A DNA stretch of 64,000 nt from Ascarosepion bandense (taxonomy: Eukaryota; Mollusca; Cephalopoda; Sepiida; Sepiidae). The stretch covers positions 124,501-188,500 of the forward strand of contig JBBBDQ010000228.1 of assembly GCA_037127315.1 (NCBI GenBank). Direction: 5' to 3'. The first letter of the stretch is position 1. Each line of letters begins with the position of its first letter. The position numbers and the translations under genes were made by a program. Shown one piece after another: positions 54,874 through 64,000 of the stretch. The notes below the pieces were generated by a model. The model saw nothing but the letters and a program-made list of their open reading frames with translations, did no database searches and was not told where the DNA came from.

Positions 54874-57800
54874 CTAAAAGAGAAAATCAAGGCTAGCCCC
54901 GGTCACGCGAACCAGGCTCGCCGCATATACCCACCTTTCGCTGAACTCTGTCGGGTGCAGCCGTTTTCGTTCAGTTCTAATCTTAATTTTGAGCTGGTGC
55001 TCAAAATATCGGATTAGATCCTGATCCGAAAGACGACCGCCCCGCAAGTCTTCCTCCAGACGCGTCATCCAAATCACCATTCTAGCCGTGGCCAGTAGCG
55101 ACAGAAACACCATCCGCTTCACTCCAGAGTACGGGGGCGACACATTGTCCACAGCGTATGCGCGATCAATGAGCACAAGCTCCCGCGGCGCGATACGAGC
55201 AGTCAACTCGCCGACACGCGCCCACAACGGGCGAACGCGCGAACAATGGAAGAAGGCGTGCGCAGACGTCTCCTTAATTCCAAGGACGCAACGTTCACAA
55301 TCTGGCAAATCCGCCAGGCCCATTGCGAAACGCTTGTCGTTGAGAGACAAACCATTCCGAGCCAATCGCCAGGTCAGAGAAAACTCAGAGTTGTTGAGCC
55401 AATCCGCACCTGGCGCCCAAGACCAATGAGAGCGATACTCCTCTCTCGACATGCCGAGCTTACTCCACAGTTCATCCTTCACGGCGCCCTCCACTAATCC
55501 CCGATAGAAGATTCTCCTAGGCCGTGAAAGGTCACTGGACCATGGAATGGCCCGAAGGGCCGTCAGACATTCGAGCAGGAATTTCGGCCGCCCCCAAGGC
55601 CTATTGCTAGTCCTTAGGAGCGGGGGAGTGATAGTGAGGCTAGGGAACATGTCCCTCACTACCCCCGCAAGCAACCGATCTTCCTCCAACGCGCGCCTGA
55701 GGAATGCCAACCTCGAAGCGAGCACGTGGCTCCTCAAGTGTGGCATCCCCAGACCCCTTGACACGGACGGAGGCAGCAGACTCCTTTGTCGACCATGTGT
55801 TTGCGTCCTCTCCAAAGACAGGAGAATAGCAAACGCTCGAGCGCCTTCTCATGATCGTCACAAAGGGGAAGTACAGACAGCCGGTAAAGGATTCTGGGAA
55901 AGAGGTATGTATTACACACCTCCGCCAGACCCTTCACGGAGAGACTCCGTCGACGCCAAATCTCGACCGACGCGCCGACCTTTGCCTGTACTTCTGACCA
56001 GTTTTTCTCCAACTGTAAGTCCGGACCGAACCAAACTCCGAGGAGCTTGACCGGCCCGTCCGTCCAGTCGAAGGGCCCCGGGAGGGAAACACCCTTCCAG
56101 GCACCTAACCGCAAGCCGGACGACTTGTCGCGGTTAATTCTGGCCCCTGTTACCTGTTCGTACCGTTCAAGCGCCTTCTGTACCGCCCTTATGTCCCTGC
56201 GGGAGGACACAAAGGTCGTTACGTCATCGGCGTACGCGGAAACCCTGGCTCGAGCTCCACCAGGGACAGCAATTCCACGCAGGACCGGACTGCACGTCTC
56301 GTCCCTTAGCCGGCGAAGGAGGGGCTCCAACGCCAGGACGTAAAGGAGAGGCGACAGTGGACAACCCTGTCGGACCGACCTAGACAGCGCGAAAGCGCTC
56401 GACAGCTTCCCGTTCACCTGTACCACAGCCTTGGGGGAGCGATACAGAAGGCTAATCCAGCGGCTGAAGTCGGGTTTGAATCCGGCGGCCTGCAGGACAG
56501 CAGCCAGGTAGCCATGGTCAATCCTATCAAATGCCTTGGACTGATCCAAATTGATCAGCGCGGCCTCTTCGTCGTCTTCTACACCCTCTACGATCGTGCG
56601 GATCAAGTGCAGGTTGCTCTGAATTGTTCGTCCCTTCACAGAACAAGTCTGATCCGGTTCCAACAGAGACTCGGCAACTAGCTGCAAGCGATTCGTCAGG
56701 ATCTTGGCCAAAATCTTTAACTCTGTGTTTAGCAGAGTTATGGGCCTGTAATCATCTAATCCCCGCCCAACCTTCTTGCCTTTTCCCAACAGCGTGATCA
56801 CGCCCCTGGTGATCCGACCGGGGATGGACCCCTGCCGAAACCAGTGGTTGAACACGACAGTCAAGAGCGGGACAAAAAGGTGCGACATCCTCAAGTACAA
56901 TTCATAGGGCAAACCATCCAAACCTGGCGACTTGCCACTGCCGGTCTTCTTCAAAGCCGCGTAGACTTCGTCCTCCGTAATCTCCCCTTCGCAGCTAGCC
57001 GCTTCAGCCGGCAAAAGCCGGGGAAAGTCAGCCAAATAGCTGCGAAACTCCTCGTCACGGAGACCAGGCTCCTTGGTAAACCGGTGTTCGAAATGCTGCC
57101 GGAACGCCTCGCACATGTCGTCGGTGGACCTAAGGAGATGTCCCTCCGGGTCGCGCACTTCTCGAATGTACCGATCGCCGGCCCGACGAATTTCTTCCTT
57201 GCGCAGTTCTGCGCCCATGTTCACAGCTTCGGAAGACATCTTGCTTAACTTAGCTCTAATTACCTGGCCCATATAGCGCTCGCTAGTCGTGCGCCTCAGG
57301 GCCTCCTGGCTAAGGCTATCTCTAGGGGATCCCCACCAGCCTCCGCCCGGGCGAAATTAGCACTAAGTGTCTTTGCCTCCGCAGCCTTATCTAGTTTGAG
57401 CCGCTGGCTATATTTGGTGGCGAAAGACCTAATGGAGTCCTTAAGGTTAACCCACCACTTATTCCCAATGACTCGCCCAATTAACGCCCGCTGAACTAGT
57501 TTTGTCAGCTGGTCACGAAAGTCCCGCCTGTCCAGTAAGGACTGATTGAACTTCCAATAACCAGCCAACCTAGGCCTAAAGTCTAACACCACACGGGCAC
57601 AAACGAGTTTGTGGTCCGTGTAGCCTAGCCAGTGGAACGTTGGACATTCTAAGAAGTCTATGTCGGCCACTCTCACTAACATCCTATCCAGGTACGCAGA
57701 TACCCGGGTAGAAGGCCAATTAAGCGCCCACGTCCACATACTCCCATCCGGATGATCGACCCGGTATCTATCGACGAGACCAAATTCGTCGATCAGATCA

Positions 57801-58291
57801 ACCAGGCTACGATCATCATTCCTCCCGCTAGCGCCCCTCCCTCTATCCCATTTGGGGGTTAGGATGGCATTCCAGTCCCCAACTAAGATTAGCCGTGTTG
57901 AATGCACCATAAAGGGCTCCAACAGCCGAAAGAAAGAGACACGCTCACCTTGCTTATTGGGCGCATAAACCACAATCAGCCGGAACAATTTGCTTTTCAC
58001 TGCAATATCGGCCACGATCAGCCGGCCCTCGGCACCGACATGGACAAGGTCAACCTTCGCGTCCAGGGTACGCTTGACCAGCAAAGAAACACCTCTGGCT
58101 TGCCGGCTCCCATATGCTGAATAGACGACAAAGTCGTTAGACAGCACACAAGAGTCGACTTCGCAAACAAAGTGAGTCTCTTGGATCGCGGCCACATCCA
58201 CGCCGAAGGACAAGAGGTCACGAAGCAGGCGAGCCGCCTTACCCCGATCCCTCAGGCCCTTCGCATTCAAGCTGGCTATCTTAATAGACAT
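54874..58291 (-). pseudogene. ORF2 copy 10, two frameshifts
   Basis: Starts at the ATG at 58291. It is open for about 329 residues until the CCC to CC loss near 57303, identical to copy 1. The RT and thumb are open from 57272 to about 55755, where a C5 run has lost one C. The C-terminal ~290 residues follow in a third frame to 54874. Val1082 is Asp here. Both breaks are in C runs. Confidence 0.92.
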
Positions 58292-58300
58292 CTTTTAGTT

Positions 58301-60372
58301 CTGAAAAAGAAAAACAAAGAAACATGCAACAAGGCTCTAGTCGCATACGGGGTAGAAATCTCGGGCAGAGGGGACCCCGACGGACTGTCCTAGGGACCCT
58401 GTACCAATGTCGGACGTAATCCGTCCGTCTAGGACAATCCCGCCGACGTCGGTGGGATATGTTAGTTTTACCACCCTATATAAACTGGGGTGGAGTAAAA
58501 CGGGGAACCTCCCCGAACAATTTTGCGACATTTTTCTTAGTTCCGGCGTGTTTTCCGCCACCATCCTTATTTTAGGATATAGCCTTCTGACCTCTTCTAT
58601 GTGGTCCCAGACCCGCAGGTTCCCCCGGTATTTCTTACCAGGGTGATGACACCTGGGGCCTGGGAAAAGTTTGTAGGATCTTCAGTGGAAAGATTGTTGA
58701 CTGAAGTCAGTTTTAGGAGCGGCTTCAGCAACTTTCGCCTTTGCGAGGACCACTCCGCCACCAAATTTTCGTCGACTTTCATTAGAGCTGCGCCTCTCGG
58801 GAGGCCTTTCTTCTTTTTCGCCTGACTGGGAGTCTGGCTGGGAGTGGGAATAGGAGAAGGGGAGGGAGTGGGAGTTGCCGAAATGTTCTTTTCCAGGGGG
58901 GTCAGATTGAAGGTAGGGGACTGGGAAGCTTTCCGCGGGGAAGAGGGAAGGCTCCTCGCCTTTTCTGCATAAGTGCATCTAACTGGGGACACCGGTAAAG
59001 AAGTGCATCGGTCGCCCAGCTTCCTCCTCTCAGAGCTCCTGCTCCTCCTTCTACTCTTGAGTTTGTCCTGTTGTTCCTCCTCTTCCTCTCTCCCGCGCTT
59101 CAGGGACGACGCTCTTCCTACTTCCATAGGCTCTTCCGCAACCTTTTTGGGGAAGGAACCCTTTTCCTTGCCCTGTTTGGACGGTGAATTTTGCGGAGTA
59201 GGGTCCTTCTGTTTGGCAGGCGCCTTAACAGGAGTCGGCACCTTCACCGGCACCTTCGCCGGCGAAGGCGTTTTTGCCTTTTTTCGCGCCACCACCTGCC
59301 AATCACCCTCCTTGTTGGCTGCCGGTACTGGTGCTGGTGGAGCTTGTTTGGTAGTTTCCTTTGCAGGCTGCTGCTGCTGTTTGACTGGTTGGGCCTTTGG
59401 GGGCGGGTTTTTGGTCGGACACGCCTTTGCGACGTGTTCCGCCGCCCCACAGACCCAACAGCAAGGCTTTCTGCCCTCCACGACCACAAAAATATTTCGA
59501 TCCCTGCAGGTGAGAATGTTGGGGATTTTCGCAATGTTTTCCCCAGATAGGGTCACCTGCAGGACCATATCTCCTGTATAGAAGCCTGCCTTGGACCGTA
59601 GCGAGGAGACGTCGGCCACCTTTCCGTAACTTGCAAAAAAGGCGCCGACGTGGTCCTCGGCAATGTCCAAGGGGACGCCATGCAAGGTAATCTTGACTCT
59701 CCTTGCTCCCATATATTCCGTCTGGAATTGGAGTGTTTTTGTCTCCAATACCACGCCAATTAGGCGCTTGGCCTCTTCAACTGAGCCAAGCAGGACGTCC
59801 CACTTGGCATTGCCTCTCCTCGCTACGGCCTTTGCATTAATCTGAAGAGCCCGAATTGCCTCTTCAAAGGATTCCCTTGTGATGCCCACAAACTTATGGG
59901 TCTTAAGTTCCTTGGTTCTTAGTGTGATTATTCTGGCCTCAATTTGTGCCAATTGTTCTGGCACGGAAACCAGCTCTGTTCCTTTAATATACTGGGCGTA
60001 TTTGTCTTGCATCTGATGGTAATATTCCTCATCCTTAACCGTCAATTTCCCTCTTTTCCACCCAGCGGTCGAGGGTTTAGGCGATGCTGCTTCTGCTAGT
60101 ACTTGCGAAGGGGGGATTATCCCGAGGCGGTAGAGCCCAATCCCCCTCCTTTCCTCCCACCGACGCCGTGGTGGGAGGAACGACCTCATCCGGCCCATTC
60201 GAGGCCATTGCCACCAAAGTGGCCGAACACCGGACAACCTCTTTCCGGTGTTTCGCGTTGAAAACGCTACTTTACGCAAGCCCGAGCTATAAACTCGGGC
60301 CGGAAATTAGTATGTCCAAGATACAAAGTCACTGCAATATCACGAAGGAACAAAACAGCTCTTTGCTCTTAC
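58301..60372 (-). other. Candidate intron, copy 10
   Basis: Donor and acceptor as in copies 7-9; the spacer here has one A less on the plus strand, so the tract is one pyrimidine shorter. Confidence 0.45.
58337..60208 (-). pseudogene. ORF1 type B, copy 10, frameshifted
   Basis: The ATG at 60208 is followed by one extra G in a G5 run near 60112 (after about 32 codons). The RRM-like region, knuckle and basic region are open in that shifted frame. One missing C in a C6 run near 58624 restores the normal frame for the last ~95 codons. The total length equals the intact 1872 nt. Confidence 0.9.
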
Positions 60373-60430
60373 CTTCACAACCCCCAAAACAAAAAGTCAA
60401 GAGGGTAGGAAATGGCTGGTAATTATTTAT
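60209..60430 (-). promoter_or_regulatory. 5' leader, copy 10 (type B)
   Basis: Type B leader with donor match (intron side from 60372), hairpins as in copy 6 and no ATG before ORF1. Confidence 0.7.
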
Positions 60431-60446
60431 TTGCAATAAATTACAA
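60419..60446. repeat. Copy 10/copy 11 junction tract
   Basis: GTAATT/AATTAC arms, identical to 41602-41629. Confidence 0.8.
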
Positions 60447-61145
60447 ATTCTGGCACAAGGCCAACAAATGGGAGGGGGAACAAAAACTTGGGATGGTCTT
60501 CAGTAACTATCTTATACCTAGCTAATCCGATTCACGACCCATACATACGTTACAATTTTCTCATTCACCATAAAAATTTGTCCATCAACACTCATACCTA
60601 TCAAGCACCAAAATACCGCAAAATCATACCGGGGACCTAAAAACACCCCAAATGTACATAAAAATTTCTGATTTTTACAATATATACAATAGTGTACAAA
60701 AATAAATTTAAAACTTTATTCATGAAATGACATGATGGGAAGGGGGAATGAAGAAACAAAAGTCCCCAAAACAAAAACAATTTCAAATGAATATATATAC
60801 ACAATGTTAGTAAGACCCAAACACACCCACATAATTAAAGAGGCCACTGTATTCTGCCTTAAAAAAGGACAAAATCAAGCAGCTCTCTTTCTAAGGGGAA
60901 TGGATAAGCAGGGGGCAAAAATAAATTGGACTGGAGAATGTATAAGGCTGACCCAGCCGAGAGTGAAAACGGGACAAAATAATACTTGGACAATGGGAAT
61001 CTCGAACTGGATCATAACAAAAGCAATGAAGCCGGGAACAGGCCAGGACAAACACATTCACTCACATTAACTAGGCACAAAAGAGACTTCTACCTTAACC
61101 ACGGGCGGGGTTCCAAAGGAATCCACCCCGATGCAACTAGCAGAT
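60447..61145 (-). other. 3' UTR copy 11 (class e)
   Basis: Nearly identical to the copy 8 3' UTR, including GGGATGGTCTTCAGTAAC. No gene is seen. Confidence 0.8.
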
Positions 61146-64000
61146 CTAAAAGAGAAAATCAAGGCTAGCCCCGGTCACGCGAACCAGGCTCGCTGCATAT
61201 ACCCACCTTTCGCTGAACTCTGTCGGGTGCAGCCGTTTCCGTTCAGTTCTAATCTTCATTTTGAGCTGGTGCTCAAAATATCGGATTAGATCCTGATCCG
61301 AAAGACGACCTCCCCGCAAGACTTCCTCCAGACGCGTCATCCAAATCACCATTCTAGCCGTGGCCAGTAGCGACAGAAACACCATCCGCTTCACTCCAGA
61401 GTACGGGGGCGACACATTGTCCACAGCGTATGCGCGATCAATGAGCACAAGCTCCCGCGGCGCGATACGAGCAGTCAACTCGCCAACACGCGCCCACAAC
61501 GGGCGAACGCGCGAACAATGGAAGAAGGCGTGCGCAGACGTCTCCTTAATTCCAAGGACGCAACGTTCACAATCTGGCAAATCCGCCAGGCCCATTGCGA
61601 AACGCTTGTCGTTGAGAGACAAACCATTCCGAGCCAATCGCCAGGTCAGAGAAAACTCAGAGTTGTTGAGCCAATCCGCACCTGGCGCCCAAGACCAATG
61701 AGAGCGATACTCCTCTCTCGACATGCCGAGCTTACTCCACAGTTCATCCTTCACGGCGCCCTCCACTAATCCCCGATAGAAGATTCTCCTAGGCCGTGAA
61801 AGGTCACTGGACCATGGAATGGCCCGAAGGGCCGTCAGACATTCGAGCAGGAATTTCGGCCGCCCCCAAGGCCTATTGCTAGTCCTTAGGAGCGGGGGAG
61901 TGACAGTGAGGCTAGGGAACATGTCCCTCACTACCCCCGCAAGCAACCGATCTTCCTCCAACGCGCGCCTGAGGAATGCCAACCTCGAAGCGAGCACGTG
62001 GCTCCTCAAGTGTGGCATCCCCAGACCCCCTTGACACGGACGGAGGCAACAGACTCCTTTGTCGACCATGTGTTTGCGTCCTCTCCAAAGACAGGAGAAT
62101 AGCAAACGCTCGAGCGCCTTCTCATGATCGTCACAAAGGGGAAGTACAGACAGCCGGTAAAGCATTCTGGGAAAGAGGTATGTATTACACACCTCCGCCA
62201 GACCCTTCACGGAGAGACTCCGTCGACGCCAAATCTCGACCGACGCGCCGACCTTTGCCTGTACTTCTGACCAGTTTTTCTCCAACTGTAAGTCCGGACC
62301 GAACCAAACTCCGAGGAGCTTGACCGGCCCGTCCGTCCAGTCGAAGGGCCCCGGGAGGGAAACACCCTTCCAGGCACCTAACCGCAAGCCGGACGACTTG
62401 TCGCGGTTAATTCTGGCCCCTGTTACCTGTTCGTACCGTTCAAGCGCCTTCTGTACCGCCCTTATGTCCCTGCGGGAGGACACAAAGGTCGTTACGTCAT
62501 CGGCGTACGCGGAAACCCTGGCTCGAGCTCCTCCAGGGACAGCAATTCCACGCAGGACCGGACTGCACGTCTCGTCCCTTAGCCGGCGAAGGAGAGGCTC
62601 CAACGCCAGGACGTAAAGGAGAGGCGACAGTGGACAACCCTGTCGGACCGACCTAGACAGCGCGAAAGCGCTCGACAGCTTCCCGTTCACCTGTACCACA
62701 GCCTTGGGGGAGCGATACAGAAGGCTAATCCAGCGGCTGAAGTCGGGTTTGAATCCGGCGGCCTGCAGGACAGCAGCCAGGTAGCCATGGTCAATCCTAT
62801 CAAATGCCTTGGACTGATCCAAATTGATCAGCGCGGCCTCTTCGTCGTCTTCTACACCCTCTACGATCGTGCGGATCAAGTGCAGGTTGCTCTGAATTGT
62901 TCGTCCCTTCACAGAACAAGTCTGATCCGGTTCCAACAGAGACTCGGCAACTAGCTGCAAGCGATTCGTCAGGATCTTGGCCAAAATCTTTAACTCTGTG
63001 TTTAGCAGAGTTATGGGCCTGTAATCATCTAATCTCCCCGCCCAACCTTCTTGCCTTTTCCCAACAGCGTGATCACGCCCCTGGTGATCCGACCGGGGAT
63101 GGACCCCTGCCGAAACCAGTGGTTGAACACGACAGTCAAGAGCGGGACAAAAAGGTGCGACATCCTCAAGTACAATTCATAGGGCAAACCATCCAAACCT
63201 GGCGACTTGCCACTGCCGGTCTTCTTCAAAGCCGCGTAGACTTCGTCCTCCGTAATCTCCCCTTCGCAGCTAGCCGCTTCAGCCGGCAAAAGCCGGGGAA
63301 AGTCAGCCAAATAGCTGCGAAACTCCTCGTCACGGAGACCAGGCTCCTTGGTAAACCGGTGTTCGAAATGCTGCCGGAACGCCTCGCACATGTCGTCGGT
63401 GGACCGAAGGAGATGCCCCTCCGGGTCGCGCACTTCTCGAATGTACCGATCGCCGGCCCGACGAATTTCTTCCTTGCGCAGTTCTGCGCCCATGTTCACA
63501 GCTTCGGAAGACATCTTGCTTAACTTAGCTCTAATTACCTGACCCATATAGCGCTCGCTAGTCGTGCGCCTCAGGGCCTCCCTGGCTAAGGCTATCTCTA
63601 GGGGATCCCCACCAGCCTCCGCCCGGGCGAAATTAGCACTAAGTGTCTTTGCCTCCGCAGCCTTATCTAGTTTGAGCCGCTGGCTATATTTGGTGGCGAA
63701 AGACCCTAATGGAGTCCTTAAGGTTAACCCACCACTTATTCCCAATGACTCGCCCAATTAACGCCCGCTGAACTAGTTTTGTCAGCTGGTCACGAAAGTC
63801 CCGCCTGTCCAGTAAGGACTGATTGAACTTCCAATAACCAGCCAACCTAGGCCTAAAGTCTAACACCACACGGGCACAAACGAGTTTGTGGTCCGTGTAG
63901 CCTAGCCAGTGGAACGTTGGACATTCTAAGAAGTCTATGTCGGCCACTCTCACTAACATCCTATCCAGGTACGCAGATACCCGGGTAGAAGGCCAATTAA
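61146..64000 (-). pseudogene. ORF2 copy 11, partial, two frameshifts
   Basis: C-terminal ~950 residues; the 5' end lies beyond the window. One extra C near 63705 (GACCCTAATGG for GACCTAATGG) and two extra bases near 63034 (TAATCTCCCCG for TAATCCCCG) shift the frame before and inside the RT. From 62984 the frame is open through LDQSKAFD, AYADD and the Cys/His motif to 61146. Residue 1103 is Met as in copies 2 and 3, unlike the neighbouring copies 4-10. Confidence 0.92.

Larger units (their letters stand above)
54177..60430 (-). mobile_element. LINE copy 10 (type B), complete unit
   Basis: Complete unit. Both ORFs have two small indels. One ORF2 break (CCC to CC near 57303) is identical to the break in copy 1. 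The 3' UTR is class f, as in copy 9. Confidence 0.95.
60447..64000 (-). mobile_element. LINE copy 11, 5' part beyond window
   Basis: Partial unit: complete 3' UTR (class e, as copy 8) and about 950 codons of ORF2 up to the window edge. ORF1 is not visible, so the A or B type cannot be assigned. Confidence 0.93.

Noticed and set aside
1..64000. LTR retrotransposon or endogenous retrovirus
   Set aside because: There are no long terminal repeats, protease, integrase or envelope. The endonuclease is AP-type and N-terminal to the RT, as in non-LTR elements.
1..64000. Multi-gene host cluster, CRISPR array or prokaryotic defence system
   Set aside because: The repeats are 6.3-kb complete retrotransposon units, not spacer-repeat arrays, and there are no bacterial ribosome binding sites or operons.

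Overview
The window is one uninterrupted head-to-tail array of a single non-LTR (LINE) retrotransposon, every copy on the minus strand. The sequence shows nine complete units (copies 2-10), the 5' half of copy 1 at the left edge (1-3764) and the 3' part of copy 11 at the right edge (60447-64000). Units measure about 6.33-6.35 kb (copies 2-4) or 6.27-6.28 kb (copies 5-10) from junction to junction. I see no host gene, rRNA, tRNA, LTR, satellite, CRISPR or unrelated insertion.

Each unit, read along the minus strand, has: a ~220-nt structured 5' leader; ORF1 (623 or 643 residues: N-terminal extension, RRM-like fold, one CCHC zinc knuckle, long Pro/Ser/Lys/Arg-rich region, conserved C-terminal domain); a 45-48-nt pyrimidine-rich spacer; ORF2 (1139 residues: AP-type endonuclease, reverse transcriptase, C-terminal Cys/His motif); and a ~700-nt AT-rich 3' UTR that ends without a poly(A) tail. 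This is the L1/Tx1-type architecture. Together with large UTRs, pyrimidine tracts and AATAAA signals, it says eukaryote. The ORF1 style resembles Tx1-clade elements of fish and amphibians, so an aquatic vertebrate is my best guess, but the host is not determined by this sequence.

Two element types are mixed. Copies 1-4 carry leader plus ORF1 of type A; copies 5-10 carry a clearly diverged type B. ORF2 and the 3' UTR are nearly the same in all. The two types exchange within a module bounded by the first ~19 nt of the element and by the ORF1/ORF2 spacer.

Most interesting: type B leaders hold a strong splice-donor match (GAAG|GTAAGAG), and every copy has a pyrimidine tract ending in CAG just before the ORF2 start. 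Splicing the two would remove ORF1 (about 2.07 kb) and make the ORF2 start the first AUG of a short mRNA. Type A has, at the same leader position, an upstream ORF of 37 codons and a weaker donor. Junctions between copies contain a short variable AT-rich tract with an inverted repeat, and identical tracts recur in the array, which points to amplification of units by recombination.

Intact frames are ORF1 of copies 4 and 6 and ORF2 of copy 7. All other frames carry small indels, mostly in homopolymers, so some breaks may be sequencing errors.
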